Positions 30,744-40,650 are shown, counted from the stretch's first letter. The stretch is DNA of 50,038 bases from Palsa-851 sp035534435 (GCA_035534435.1 DATLRX010000031.1:1-50038); one strand, 5' to 3'. Translations and numbers: made by a program. The notes: generated by a model from the sequence alone, not told the origin.

Positions 30744-32308
30744 GCGAGCGGCTCGTCATCCTCGACACGACGCTCCGAGATGGCGAGCAGTCCCCCGGCG
30801 TCGCGCTCAACGCGGAGGACAAGCTGCAGATCGCGCATCAACTGGCACGACTTCGCGTGGACGTCATCGAGGCGGGATTCCCGCACAGCTCACCGGGTGA
30901 CTTCGCCGCGGTCACGGCGATCGCCGAGCAGGTGCAGGGGCCGGTGATCGCCGGCCTCTCGCGCTGTTTCGAGGCGGACGTGCGCGCCTGCGCGGCAGCG
31001 CTCGAGCCGGCTGCCCGCGCACGTATCCACACGTTCATCGGCACGTCGCCGATCCACCGCGACGGGCAGCTGCACATGACGCAGCGTCAGGTCTACGACC
31101 ACGCGGTCGAGATGACGGCGCTCGCGAAGTCGTTCCGCGATGACGTGGAGTTCTCCCCGATGGACGCGAGCCGGACGGAGCGCGAGTACCTCGCCGAGAT
31201 CGTCAACGGGTGCATCGAGGCCGGAGCCACCACCATCAACCTCCCGGACACCGTGGGATACGCGACGCCTGACGAGTGGCGCGAGCTGATCGGCTGGATG
31301 TACGAGCAGGTGCCCGCGCTGCATGGCGTGGTGCTCTCGGTCCACTGCCACAACGATCTCGGCCTCGCCACCGCCAACTCGCTCGTCAGCGTGCTCGGCG
31401 GTGCGCGTCAGATCGAGACGTGCGTGAACGGGATCGGGGAACGCGCCGGGAACGCCGCGCTCGAGGAGGTCGCCATGGCGACGCGCCTGCACCCCGAGGT
31501 GTACGGGGTGACAACGCAGCTCGACCATTCGCAGCTCTACCGCACGTCGCGTCTCGTCTCGCAGCTCACGGGCATGCTGGTGCAGCCGAACAAGTCCGTG
31601 GTCGGCGCCAACGCGTTCGCGCACCACTCGGGCATCCATCAGGACGGCATGCTCAAGGACCGGCGCACGTTCGAGATCATGGAGCCCGGTCAGGTCGGCG
31701 CCGGATCGACGCTCGTGCTCGGCAAGCTCAGCGGCCGCCACGCGCTCCGCGATCGTCTCGAGCAGCTCGGCTATCGCCTCGACGGTGAGGAGTTGCAGCG
31801 CGCGTTCGTTCGCTTCAAGAGCCTTGCCGACCGCAAGCGTGACGTCACGGACCGCGACCTCGAGGCGATCGTCGCCGACGAGCGTCAGGGCGGCGAGGAG
31901 ACGTTCCACCTCGAGCACCTCCAGGTCAGTTGCGGCACGAACATGCGGCCGACCGCGACCGTGCGCATGCTGCTCAGCGACGGGGTCAGCCGCGAGGCTG
32001 TCTCGACAGGCGACGGCCCGGTCGATGCGGCCTACAAGGCGATCGACTCGCTCGTCCAGGTGGAGGCCGAGCTCGAGGAGTTCGCCATCCAGGCGATCAC
32101 CGAAGGCATGGACGCCGTCGGCGAGGTCAGCGTGCGTCTGCGCCACGACGGCGTGCTCAGCGCCGGTCACGGCGCCGACACCGACATCCTCGTCGCGGCG
32201 GCCAAGGCGTACGTGCACGCCCTGAACCGCCTCACCGCGCGGGTCGCCTCCGGACCGCGCATCACCCCGGAACGGTCGGGCAGCGTGGCGGTCGCTGTGG
32301 CCGAATGA
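30740..32308 (+). CDS. leuA: 2-isopropylmalate synthase
   Basis: A 522-residue enzyme, the first step specific to leucine. The HMGL-like TIM barrel begins ILDTTLRDGEQSPGVAL. Metal ligands lie in HCHNDLGLATANSL and the lid motif in HHSGIHQDGML. The C-terminal ~130 residues are the LeuA allosteric dimer domain that senses leucine. The length matches the ~520-residue bacterial type rather than the ~640-residue mycobacterial type. ATGA overlaps join it to ilvC and leuC. Confidence 0.95.
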   Translation: MSERLVILDTTLRDGEQSPGVALNAEDKLQIAHQLARLRVDVIEAGFPHSSPGDFAAVTAIAEQVQGPVIAGLSRCFEADVRACAAALEPAARARIHTFIGTSPIHRDGQLHMTQRQVYDHAVEMTALAKSFRDDVEFSPMDASRTEREYLAEIVNGCIEAGATTINLPDTVGYATPDEWRELIGWMYEQVPALHGVVLSVHCHNDLGLATANSLVSVLGGARQIETCVNGIGERAGNAALEEVAMATRLHPEVYGVTTQLDHSQLYRTSRLVSQLTGMLVQPNKSVVGANAFAHHSGIHQDGMLKDRRTFEIMEPGQVGAGSTLVLGKLSGRHALRDRLEQLGYRLDGEELQRAFVRFKSLADRKRDVTDRDLEAIVADERQGGEETFHLEHLQVSCGTNMRPTATVRMLLSDGVSREAVSTGDGPVDAAYKAIDSLVQVEAELEEFAIQAITEGMDAVGEVSVRLRHDGVLSAGHGADTDILVAAAKAYVHALNRLTARVASGPRITPERSGSVAVAVAE

Positions 32309-33726
32309 CGCCACGCACCCTCTTCGACAAGATCTGGGACGCGCACGTCGTCACGGAGACCGATGGGGAGCCCGCGCTGCTGTACGTCGACCTCCACCTC
32401 GTGCACGAGGTCACGTCGCCGCAGGCTTTCGAGGGTCTTCGCATCGACGGACGGGCCGTCCGACGTCCCGGGCTTGTTGTTGCCACGATGGACCACAACG
32501 TGCCGACCACCGGCACGGGGCAGGTCGGCGCCGACCAGATGAGCGTTGCCCAGATGGACACGCTGCGTCGCAACTGCGAGGAGTCCGGGATCGCGTGCTT
32601 CGGAGCCGGCCACCGCTGGCAGGGCATCGTGCACGTCATCGGCCCGGAGCTCGGCCTGACACTTCCCGGCAGCGTCATCGTCTGCGGCGATTCGCACACC
32701 GCGACCCACGGGGCCTTCGGGGCCTTCGCGCTCGGCATCGGCACCTCGGAGGTCGAGCACGTGCTCGCCACCCAGTGCCTGCGCCAGGCGCGTCCGTTGA
32801 CGATGGAGGTGCGTATCGAGGGAACGCTGCCGCCCGGTGTCACGGCAAAGGACACCGCGCTCGGGGTGCTGAACACGATCGGCACCGCGGGCGCCGCGGG
32901 CCACGTCGTCGAGTACACCGGTCCCGTGGTGCGCGGCTTCTCGATGGAGCAGCGCATGACCCTCTGCAACCTCACGATCGAAGGTGGCGGGCGCGCGGGC
33001 ATGATCGCTCCCGACGACGTCACGATCGCCTACATCGCGAACCGCCCGTACGCGCCGCGCGGCGAGCGATGGGACGATGCGGTCGCGGCCTGGAGCGACC
33101 TGCGCAGCGACTCCGGAGCGCGCTACGACCGTTCGGTGACCATCAACGCGGCGACCCTGGAACCGACGGTCACGTGGGGAACGACGCCGGCGCAATCCGT
33201 TCCCGTGAGCGGGCACGTGCCCGATCCCGAGTCGTTCGCGGACGCTGCCGAGCGCGAATCTGCGGTGCGCGCGCTCGCGTACATGGGCCTCGAGCCCGGC
33301 ACGCCGATCGCCGACATCACGCTCGACACCGTGTTCCTCGGCTCCTGCACCAACGGCCGCATCGAGGACCTGCGTGCGGCGGCCGCGGTGCTCGACGGAC
33401 GCCGCGTCCACGCCGGGCTGCGGATGCTCGTGGTGCCGGGCTCGGCGCAGGTGAAGGCGCAGGCGGAGACGGAGGGACTCGATGCGATCTTCCGCGACGC
33501 CGGTGCGGAATGGCGCGATCCGGGGTGCTCGATGTGCCTCGGCATGAACCCCGACATCCTGCAGCCGGGCGAGCGATGCGCGAGCACGAGCAACCGCAAC
33601 TTCGAAGGCCGGCAGGGACGCGGCGGGCGCACACACCTCGTCTCTCCCGTGATGGCCGCCGCGGCCGCGGTCGAAGGTCATTTCGTCGACGTCCGCACGT
33701 TGGACGCGACGGGCGCACGCGCATGA
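32305..33726 (+). CDS. leuC: 3-isopropylmalate dehydratase, large subunit
   Basis: A 473-residue aconitase-family subunit. It starts with MTPRTLFDKIWDAHVV. Features are VVATMDHNVPT, VCGDSHTATHGAFGAFALGIGTSEVEHVLATQ, and the [4Fe-4S] ligands in FLGSCTNGR and DPGCSMCLGMNPD. With LeuD it isomerises 2-isopropylmalate, and in the citramalate route it also acts on citramalate. Both ends overlap neighbours by four bases. Confidence 0.97.
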   Translation: MTPRTLFDKIWDAHVVTETDGEPALLYVDLHLVHEVTSPQAFEGLRIDGRAVRRPGLVVATMDHNVPTTGTGQVGADQMSVAQMDTLRRNCEESGIACFGAGHRWQGIVHVIGPELGLTLPGSVIVCGDSHTATHGAFGAFALGIGTSEVEHVLATQCLRQARPLTMEVRIEGTLPPGVTAKDTALGVLNTIGTAGAAGHVVEYTGPVVRGFSMEQRMTLCNLTIEGGGRAGMIAPDDVTIAYIANRPYAPRGERWDDAVAAWSDLRSDSGARYDRSVTINAATLEPTVTWGTTPAQSVPVSGHVPDPESFADAAERESAVRALAYMGLEPGTPIADITLDTVFLGSCTNGRIEDLRAAAAVLDGRRVHAGLRMLVVPGSAQVKAQAETEGLDAIFRDAGAEWRDPGCSMCLGMNPDILQPGERCASTSNRNFEGRQGRGGRTHLVSPVMAAAAAVEGHFVDVRTLDATGARA

Positions 33727-34346
33727 GACCGTTTCAGCGTGAGGAGGGTGTGCTCGTCCCGCTCGATCGTTCCGATGTGGACACCGACCAGATCATCCCC
33801 AAGCAGTTCCTGAAGCGCATCGAGCGCAACGGCTACGGCGAGTTCCTGTTCAACGACTGGCGGCGCGATCCCAAGGGTGCGCTGCGACCGGACTTCGTGC
33901 TCAACCGGGAGGAGTACAGGACGGGAACCGTGCTCGTGACGGGGCGTAACTTCGGCTGCGGCTCGTCTCGGGAGCATGCGGTGTGGGCGCTTGCGGACCA
34001 CGGCATTCGCGCGGTGATCTCCGAGTCGTTCGGTGACATCTTCAGCACGAATGCACTGGGCAGCGGACTCGTTCCGGTGACGTTGCCGGAGCACGAGGTT
34101 CGCGCACTCATCGACCTCGCGACCGAGCAACCGGGCATCACCGTCGCGGTCGACCTCGTCACCGAGACCGTCACCTGCGGCGATCTTCGATTCGGCTTCC
34201 ATCTCGACCCGTTCGTGCGCAAACGGCTCCTCGAGGGACTCGATGACATCTCCTTGACGCTCGAGCACGAGGCGGCGATCACCGCATTCGAGGCGCATCG
34301 GCCCGCGTGGATGCCTGACCTCAGCCGCGCCGGGGTATCCGCGTGA
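33723..34346 (+). CDS. leuD: 3-isopropylmalate dehydratase, small subunit
   Basis: A 207-residue swivel-domain partner of LeuC. Signatures are LDRSDVDTDQIIPKQFLKR and GRNFGCGSSREHAVWAL, which line the active site. Its size is normal. ATGA and GTGA overlaps couple it to leuC and leuB. Confidence 0.97.
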   Translation: MRPFQREEGVLVPLDRSDVDTDQIIPKQFLKRIERNGYGEFLFNDWRRDPKGALRPDFVLNREEYRTGTVLVTGRNFGCGSSREHAVWALADHGIRAVISESFGDIFSTNALGSGLVPVTLPEHEVRALIDLATEQPGITVAVDLVTETVTCGDLRFGFHLDPFVRKRLLEGLDDISLTLEHEAAITAFEAHRPAWMPDLSRAGVSA

Positions 34347-35437
34347 CCGCAAACGTCGTCGTGCTGCCGGGCGACGGGATCGGTCCCGAGGTGACCAACG
34401 CGGCACTCAGCGTCCTCGCGGGCGTGTGCACGGCCGCCGACGCTGAGATCAGCATCGACGTGCATGTGATCGGTGGTCGCGCGATCGACGAGTACGGCAC
34501 GCCGCTGCCCGACGCGACGCTCGACGCCTGCCGCGACGCGGATGCGGTGCTGCTCGGCGCCGTCGGCGGACCCGCGTGGGACCACCTGCGCGGCGAGCGC
34601 CGGTGCGAGGCCGGGCTGCTGAAGCTGCGCCGCGAGCTCGACGTGTTCGCCAACGTCCGGCCCGTGCGCGTGCATCCGCATCTCGCCGACCGGACCACGC
34701 TGCGACGCGACGTCGTCAGCGGCACCGACCTCGTCGTGGTTCGCGAGCTCACCGGTGGTGCGTATTTCGGACAGCCTCGCGGCCGGACGGGCAGCGGCGC
34801 ATCCGAGATCGCACGCGACAGCATCGTCTACAGTGCCGCGGAGATCGAGCGAGTCGCGCGTGTGGCGTTCGCGCTGGCGGCGGGACGACGCGGCGGACTC
34901 ATCTCCATCGACAAGGCCAACGTGCTCATCACGAGTCAGCTCTGGCGTGAGGTTGTGAGCGCGCTCGCTCCCGAGTATCCGACCGTCACGCTGACGCACG
35001 AGCTCGTCGACTCGTTCGCCATGCGGCTCGTCCGTGAGCCGGCGACCATCGACGTGATCGTCGCCGAGAACCTCTTTGGCGACATCCTCAGCGATGAGGC
35101 CGCCGTCCTCGCGGGCTCGCTCGGTCTGCTGCCGTCGGCCAGCCTCGGTGCCAGCGACCAGGGCGTCTACGAGCCCATCCACGGCAGCGCTCCGAGCCTC
35201 GCCGGCAAGGGAATCGCCAACCCGTACGGCGCCATCCTCTCGGTGGCGATGATGCTGCGTCACTCGCTGCACCGCGCCGATCTCGCCGTCGCCATCGAGG
35301 GAGCGGTCGACGTCTGCATCAGCGAGGACGTGCTCACCGCCGACCTGGGCGGGAGCGCGAGCACCGATGCCGTCGCCGACGCGGTCTCGCGTGAGGCCAT
35401 GCGCGCGCTCGGCATGTCGCTCGGTGCGGCGTCGTGA
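34343..35437 (+). CDS. leuB: 3-isopropylmalate dehydrogenase
   Basis: A 364-residue NAD-dependent enzyme starting at GTG. It contains VVLPGDGIGPEVTNAAL, the substrate-binding arginines (LRRELDVFANVRPVR), the Lys of ISIDKANVL, and the metal Asp motif ENLFGDILSDEAAVLAGSLGLLPSASLG. In the citramalate route it also oxidises methylmalate to 2-oxobutyrate. GTGA overlaps join it to leuD and cimA. Confidence 0.97.
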   Translation: MTANVVVLPGDGIGPEVTNAALSVLAGVCTAADAEISIDVHVIGGRAIDEYGTPLPDATLDACRDADAVLLGAVGGPAWDHLRGERRCEAGLLKLRRELDVFANVRPVRVHPHLADRTTLRRDVVSGTDLVVVRELTGGAYFGQPRGRTGSGASEIARDSIVYSAAEIERVARVAFALAAGRRGGLISIDKANVLITSQLWREVVSALAPEYPTVTLTHELVDSFAMRLVREPATIDVIVAENLFGDILSDEAAVLAGSLGLLPSASLGASDQGVYEPIHGSAPSLAGKGIANPYGAILSVAMMLRHSLHRADLAVAIEGAVDVCISEDVLTADLGGSASTDAVADAVSREAMRALGMSLGAAS

Positions 35438-37059
35438 CGATCGAGATCTACGACACCACGCTGCGTGATGGCGCGCAGGGTGTCGGCATCAACTTCTCGG
35501 TGTCGGACAAGCTGCGGATCGCCGAGCATCTCGACACGCTCGGGGTCACGGTGGTCGAGGGAGGCTGGCCCGGCGCCAACCCCACCGACACGGAGTTCTT
35601 CGCCGCGATGCGCACTCGCCCGCTGCGCAACGCGACGCTGGCCGCGTTCGGCGCCACCCGTCGAGCGGGGGTCCGACCGCAGGACGACCCGCAGTTGCGC
35701 ACGCTGCTCGACTCGATGGCGCCGATGGTGACGCTCGTCGGCAAGACATGGGACCTGCAGGTGGTCGACGTGCTCCGCACGACCACGGAGGAGAACCTCG
35801 CGATGATCGCCGACTCGGTCCGCTGGCTCGTCGCCGAAGGGCGCCGAGTCGTGTTCGATGCGGAGCACTTCTTCGACGGCCACGCGAGTGACCCGGTGTA
35901 CGCCCTGCGCTGCCTCGATGCAGCCGTGAGCGCCGGTGCCGAGCGCGTGACCCTGTGTGACACGCGCGGTGGGACACTCCCCGATCAGGTCGAGACCGTG
36001 GTGCGGGACATCACCGCTCGTTTCGGCAGCATCGCCGGCATTCACTGTCACGACGACTCGGGATGCGCCGTCGCGAACACGCTCGCAGCCGTCCGCGCGG
36101 GTGCCGTGCAGGTGCAGGGCTGCATCAACGGCTATGGCGAGCGCACGGGCAACGCGAACCTGTGCACGCTGATTCCCAACCTCCAGATCAAGATGGGCAT
36201 GCGAGTCATCGATGAGGAACAGCTGGCGCGCCTCACCGAGGTCGCGCGCGACGTTGCCGAGATCGCCAACATCTCGCCGCCGCTCTCGGCGCCGTACATC
36301 GGACAGGCAGCCTTCACGCACAAGGGAGGCCAGCACATCGACGCGATGAGCAAGGCGTCGTATGCGTATCAGCACATCGATCCAGCGCGCGTCGGCAACC
36401 GCCGGCACTCGGTCATCACGCAGCAGTCCGGACGCGGGACGGTGCTGGAGAAGGCCGCGGGGTTCGGCGTCGATCTCACCCAGGACCAGGCACTGGCCCG
36501 GCGTGTCGCGGACGAGGTGAAGCGTCTGGAGCACAGCGGTCATTCCTTCGAGGGCGCGGAGGCGTCCTTCGAGTTGCTCGTGCATCGAGCGAGGGGCAAC
36601 GTCGCGCCCTTCACGCTCATCGACTACATCGCGCTCGTCGAGCAGCGCGAGGGTCGCTCGCTCGTGTGCGAGGCGACGATCAAGGTGCAGATCGGGGAAT
36701 TGGTGGTCCATACCGCCGCCGAGGGCAACGGCCCGGTCAACGCCCTCGACGCGGCGCTGCGGAAGGCCCTGTCCCCGGCGTACCCGGAGATCGGGGCGAC
36801 GCAGCTCTTCGACTACAAGGTGCGCGTGCTCGACGGCCGCGACGGCACCGCGGCAGGTGTCCGCGTGCTCGTCGAGAGCGGGGACCACCACCGGCGCTGG
36901 AGCACCGTCGGCTGCAGCCCGAACATCATCGAGGCCTCGTGGAGCGCGCTCGCCGACGCGTTCGAGTACGCGATCATCGCAGCGCGCGAACGGTCAGGCC
37001 TTTCGGGCGAGCACCTGGAGATAGTCCGACTCGAGCGTGAGGCGGCTGCCGCCGGCTGA
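35434..37059 (+). CDS. cimA: (R)-citramalate synthase
   Basis: A 541-residue LeuA-family enzyme that condenses pyruvate with acetyl-CoA, the entry to threonine-independent isoleucine synthesis. The N-terminal IYDTTLRDGAQGVGINFSVSDKLRIAEHLDTLGVTVVEGGWPGANPTD, with GAQ instead of GEQ, and GGQHIDAM instead of the LeuA GIHQDGM mark the CimA subfamily. GIHCHDDSGCAVANTL carries metal ligands. The C-terminal LeuA-type regulatory domain is present. It is the last gene of the operon, starts at GTG overlapping leuB, and its 3' end overlaps the convergent methyltransferase gene by 66 bases. Homocitrate synthase is a less likely alternative. Confidence 0.92.
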   Translation: MTIEIYDTTLRDGAQGVGINFSVSDKLRIAEHLDTLGVTVVEGGWPGANPTDTEFFAAMRTRPLRNATLAAFGATRRAGVRPQDDPQLRTLLDSMAPMVTLVGKTWDLQVVDVLRTTTEENLAMIADSVRWLVAEGRRVVFDAEHFFDGHASDPVYALRCLDAAVSAGAERVTLCDTRGGTLPDQVETVVRDITARFGSIAGIHCHDDSGCAVANTLAAVRAGAVQVQGCINGYGERTGNANLCTLIPNLQIKMGMRVIDEEQLARLTEVARDVAEIANISPPLSAPYIGQAAFTHKGGQHIDAMSKASYAYQHIDPARVGNRRHSVITQQSGRGTVLEKAAGFGVDLTQDQALARRVADEVKRLEHSGHSFEGAEASFELLVHRARGNVAPFTLIDYIALVEQREGRSLVCEATIKVQIGELVVHTAAEGNGPVNALDAALRKALSPAYPEIGATQLFDYKVRVLDGRDGTAAGVRVLVESGDHHRRWSTVGCSPNIIEASWSALADAFEYAIIAARERSGLSGEHLEIVRLEREAAAAG

Positions 37060-37800
37060 CTGGTTCATCTCGCCGAACAGCCGCTTGCCGTCCTCGCGGA
37101 GCTCGTCGAACTGCTCGTGGCTCAGCATCAACTTCAGCGCCGCGATTGGTGGGTTGGTCCGCTCCCAGAACTCCCAGCCGGCCTCGGGTGACTCGAACTC
37201 GAAGGTGAGCGCCTGCGGGTACACCTCGATCTTCGCCGTCAGCCCGGCGAACCGCTTGTGGAGCGTGTCGGTGTCACCCCAGTCGAAGGGCGACGGCATG
37301 CCCGGCGGAGGCGCCGGACCGCGCGTTGCCATCAGGGCCGTGAACCGCGGCAGGAATCCCTTGGGGCCGTAGTTCGCCATCGCCACGAGCCCGCCGGGTT
37401 TGGTGACCCGGAAGAGCTCGGCCGCGGCGAGATCGGGATCCGGGGCGAACATCGCCCCGAAGACCGACGCGACAACGTCGAATCGTTCGTCGGGAAAGGG
37501 CAGCGCCTCGGCATCCGCCTCGAGCCATTCGATCGTCAAGCCCTCCTCGAGGCTGCGGGCCCTGCCGAGCTCGATCATCGCGGGAGTCAGGTCGGTCGCG
37601 ACGACGTTCGCGCCGAGCCGGGCCGCGGCGATCGCGAAGTTGCCGGTGCCCGCGGCGACGTCGAGCACCTCGCTGCCCGCCTGAAGGCGGCACCGCTGCG
37701 CCAGCTCGGTCGCGTGGGGTTCGAGGTGGACCGCCAGCGCGCCGTAGTCGCCGAGCGACCACATCGCGCGGATCGCATCCTTCATCGGGGATTCTTCCAA
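36994..37800 (-). CDS. Class I SAM-dependent methyltransferase
   Basis: A 268-residue methyltransferase. Motif I is VLDVAAGTGNFAIAAARLG. Motif II is ADAEALPFPDERFDVVASVFGAMF, and FRVTKPGGLVAMANY is motif III. The ~100 C-terminal residues are the substrate part, of unknown specificity. It resembles UbiE/Methyltransf_11 proteins. The TTG start at 37800 has GGAGG five bases before it; the ATG at 37785 is an alternative. It converges on cimA, overlapping it by 66 bases. Confidence 0.88.
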   Translation of the reverse strand: MEESPMKDAIRAMWSLGDYGALAVHLEPHATELAQRCRLQAGSEVLDVAAGTGNFAIAAARLGANVVATDLTPAMIELGRARSLEEGLTIEWLEADAEALPFPDERFDVVASVFGAMFAPDPDLAAAELFRVTKPGGLVAMANYGPKGFLPRFTALMATRGPAPPPGMPSPFDWGDTDTLHKRFAGLTAKIEVYPQALTFEFESPEAGWEFWERTNPPIAALKLMLSHEQFDELREDGKRLFGEMNQSAGGSRLTLESDYLQVLARKA

Positions 37801-37962
37801 ACCAACCTCCTACGCAGGGTCACAACGTTCGAACAGTGACAGGTTGCCCGCTCGCGCAGCCGTCCGGCGACAGGGCAGGAAGCGGAGCCGGATGCAGTGG
37901 TGTCGAACGGATTCCATCGGGATCATCACTGAATCGCAACCGCCGCTTCCTACGATCTGCGT

Positions 37963-38289
37963 ATGCCGTTTGGCTCTCCGATCCTGGCCGGCGCCATCTT
38001 CTGGACCCTGCTGGCGGCCGCGGTCACGATCACGCTCATCGCGCTGGCGCGAGCGGGACGCCGGCGGACGTACCGGCGAATCTGGCACGAGGAGTGGCGC
38101 AGACACCGCGAGTCGCTGCAGCACGGGTCGGTCCTGCTCGCGCTCGACGTGCGGTACGCGCGCGGCGAGATCGGGCGCGACGATTACCTGCAGTCCCGAG
38201 CGGACCTGTTCGGGCGACCGCCGCTGACGGCACCACCGAGCGCACCCGCGGAGCGCACCGCTACAGCTCTCGCACCGGGCGTCCGCTGA
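37963..38289 (+). CDS. Small membrane protein with SHOCT-like domain
   Basis: A 108-residue protein with one hydrophobic segment at about residues 8-30, a basic stretch, and a SHOCT-like module (LALDVRYARGEIGRDDYLQSRADLF). A TACGAT box ends six bases before the ATG, predicting a leaderless mRNA. Its 3' end overlaps the convergent glucokinase gene by 29 bases. Function is unknown. Confidence 0.72.
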   Translation: MPFGSPILAGAIFWTLLAAAVTITLIALARAGRRRTYRRIWHEEWRRHRESLQHGSVLLALDVRYARGEIGRDDYLQSRADLFGRPPLTAPPSAPAERTATALAPGVR

Positions 38290-39223
38290 AGCTGCGGACC
38301 GCCCATGCCACCGCGCCGATGAGGCCGGCGTCAGTGCCGAGTGCCGCGGTGACGATCCTGCATCTGCTCGCGGGGATGGCAAAGGCGATCTGCGTCACCG
38401 CGTGACGCGCGGGGCCAAGGAGCAGGTCGCCGGCATGGATGAGGCCGCCCCCGATGACGATCGCTTCCGGCGCGAGCACATTGATGAAGCCGCCGATCGC
38501 GCGACCGAGCGCGTGACCGGCGTCAGCGAACAGACGCAATGAGAGTTCATCGCCTTCGTTCGCCGCTGACGCGATGGCTCTCGCATCGATCAGCGAGGGT
38601 TCGATGCCCCGCAGCGACGAGGCCGCGCCGGCGGCCAGCGCTGCGTGCGCCCGCGCAGCGATCGCGGTACCCGACGACATCCCTTCGAGGCACCCGGGAT
38701 GCCCCTGTCCGCACGCGGGGCCGTCGTCGCTGATCGGCGTGTGCCCCACCTCGCCCGCCGACCCGGTTGCGCCGTCATACAGGTCACCTCCGATGAACAG
38801 CGCGCCGCCGATGCCGGTGCTGACGGTGATGAAGAGCAGATGACGGGCGCCCCTGCCCGCACCCGCCTTGAGCTCGGCGTAGCCCGCGGCTGCGGCGTCG
38901 TGGCAGATCACCACCGGGCAGCCGACACGTTCGGAGAGCATCTTCGCCGCCGGCACCTCGTTCCAGCCGGTCATGTTCGGAGTGTCGTGGACAACGCCGG
39001 CGTGCGGGTCGACCGGGCCCGGAATGCCGATGGCAAGACCATGGATCGTCGCGCCCCCGGCGGCCCGGCGCGCGCACTCCGCGACCGCGTCGAGGACTGC
39101 CGCGGGGCCTTCGCGCGACGGCGTGTCGCGGTGCACAGGCTTGCCGTGCGTGACGTCGCCCGTGGCGACAGCGGCGCGGATGCTCGTGCCGCCGAGGTCG
39201 ACGCCGACGAGGGTGTTGCTCAT
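38261..39223 (-). CDS. ROK-family glucokinase
   Basis: A 320-residue sugar kinase. The ATP-binding motif is VGVDLGGTSIRAAVA. The catalytic Asp lies in VICHDAAAAGYAE, followed by ITVSTGIGGALFIGG. The ROK zinc/substrate signature is GEVGHTPISDDGPACGQGHPGCLEGMSSG. Glucose is the likely substrate because the gene overlaps zwf by four bases (ATGA, 39220-39223), which would place glucose phosphorylation and oxidation together. Another ROK sugar such as N-acetylmannosamine cannot be excluded. Confidence 0.92.
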   Translation of the reverse strand: MSNTLVGVDLGGTSIRAAVATGDVTHGKPVHRDTPSREGPAAVLDAVAECARRAAGGATIHGLAIGIPGPVDPHAGVVHDTPNMTGWNEVPAAKMLSERVGCPVVICHDAAAAGYAELKAGAGRGARHLLFITVSTGIGGALFIGGDLYDGATGSAGEVGHTPISDDGPACGQGHPGCLEGMSSGTAIAARAHAALAAGAASSLRGIEPSLIDARAIASAANEGDELSLRLFADAGHALGRAIGGFINVLAPEAIVIGGGLIHAGDLLLGPARHAVTQIAFAIPASRCRIVTAALGTDAGLIGAVAWAVRSFSGRPVREL

Positions 39224-40650
39224 ACGACCGCGACCGAGTCGTCCCAGTGGCTCGGGCTCGCGATGCGCGCTGCGTCGTCAGGTCCCCACGTGCCGGCGGG
39301 ATAGAACGTGACCGGTGGCGGCGACTCGATGACGGGTTCGATGGCCGCCCACCCGTGCTCGACCTCGTCCTCACGGATGAACAGCGTGTGATCACCTTCG
39401 AGCGCATCGTGGAGCAGACGCTCGTACGCCTCCGGCGGCGACGTCTTGAATGAATCGCCGTAGTTGAAGTTCATGTCGACAGCCTGCGCCGTCACCTCCG
39501 GGCCGGGCTGTTTGGCGACGAAGGAGAGCGCGATGCCCTCGTCGGGCTGGATGCGCACCACGAGCCGGTTGCGATGCAACGTGTGCACGCCCGCCGTCTT
39601 GAACAGGTGCAGGGGCACGTCGTGAAACGTGATGACGACCCGTGTGTCGCGCGTCGGCAACCGCTTTCCCGTCCGCAGCAGGAAGGGGACGCCCGACCAG
39701 CGCCAGGACTCGAGGTGCAGTCGCAGCGCCGCGTATGTCTCCGTGGTCGATGTTTTCGACACGCCGGGTTCATCGCGGTACGCCGCGACGGAATCACCGT
39801 CGATCGTGCCGGCCGTGTACTGGCCGCGAACGACGTCGTGCGGGTGGATCGGCTGAATCGACTGGAGCACCTTGACCTTCTCGTTGCGAATCGCCTCCGC
39901 GTCGAACGACAGGGGCGGGTCCATCGCGACGAGGGCGAGCACCTGGAACATGTGGTTCTGGACGATGTCGCGGATGGCACCGATCTCCTCGTACAGCTTG
40001 CCGCGCTGCTCGACGCCGAGCGACTCGGCGACCGTGATCTCGACTCTCGAGATCGCATCGCGACTCCAGATCCGTTCGAACAACGAGTTCCCGAACCGGA
40101 AGATGAGGAGGTTCTGCACCGTCTCCTTACCCATGTAGTGATCGATGCGGAAGATCCGCCGCTCGGGTACCACGTCGTGGAGCGCCCTGTTCAACTCCTC
40201 GGCGGAGGTCAGGTCGTGGCCGAACGGCTTCTCGATGATGATCGACGTCCCGCCGGCCAGCCCCGCGGTCTTGATGCCGTCGATGAGTGATGTGAATGCC
40301 GACGGCGGCACCGCGAGGTAGGCGAGGCGTCTGTCCTGGGTCGCCGCCGGACGGATGGCTGTCAGGTTTCCGTCAGCCGGGAGCGGGACGAACCGCAGCC
40401 GTGATGCGAAGGCGTTGAACGCCGTCTTCTGCAACGGCGTGCGCGAGAACTGCTTGACGGAGGACTCGGCCAGGTCGCGAAAACGCTGATCATTCCAGTC
40501 GTACGGTGCCGCGCCGATGATGCTGCATTCGGCAGGCAGCAAATGCTGCGCCTGCAGGTTGTACAGCGCCGGAATGAGCTTGCGCTGCGCGAGATCGCCT
40601 GTTGCACCGACGATGACGATGTCCTGGTCGGGGGGAGCTTTGAGCGGCAT
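39220..40650 (-). CDS. zwf: Glucose-6-phosphate dehydrogenase
   Basis: A 476-residue enzyme, the first step of the oxidative pentose-phosphate pathway. The NADP-binding motif is IVGATGDLAQRKLIPALY. The substrate/active-site motif is FRIDHYMGKETVQNLL, and the EKPFGHDL motif is also present. The start at 40650 (MPLKAPPDQDIVIVG) matches the family N-terminus; the much longer open frame upstream runs antisense to other sequence and is not used. It is followed by the ROK kinase with a four-base overlap and preceded by a membrane-protein gene 20 bases upstream on the same strand. Confidence 0.96.
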   Translation of the reverse strand: MPLKAPPDQDIVIVGATGDLAQRKLIPALYNLQAQHLLPAECSIIGAAPYDWNDQRFRDLAESSVKQFSRTPLQKTAFNAFASRLRFVPLPADGNLTAIRPAATQDRRLAYLAVPPSAFTSLIDGIKTAGLAGGTSIIIEKPFGHDLTSAEELNRALHDVVPERRIFRIDHYMGKETVQNLLIFRFGNSLFERIWSRDAISRVEITVAESLGVEQRGKLYEEIGAIRDIVQNHMFQVLALVAMDPPLSFDAEAIRNEKVKVLQSIQPIHPHDVVRGQYTAGTIDGDSVAAYRDEPGVSKTSTTETYAALRLHLESWRWSGVPFLLRTGKRLPTRDTRVVITFHDVPLHLFKTAGVHTLHRNRLVVRIQPDEGIALSFVAKQPGPEVTAQAVDMNFNYGDSFKTSPPEAYERLLHDALEGDHTLFIREDEVEHGWAAIEPVIESPPPVTFYPAGTWGPDDAARIASPSHWDDSVAVV

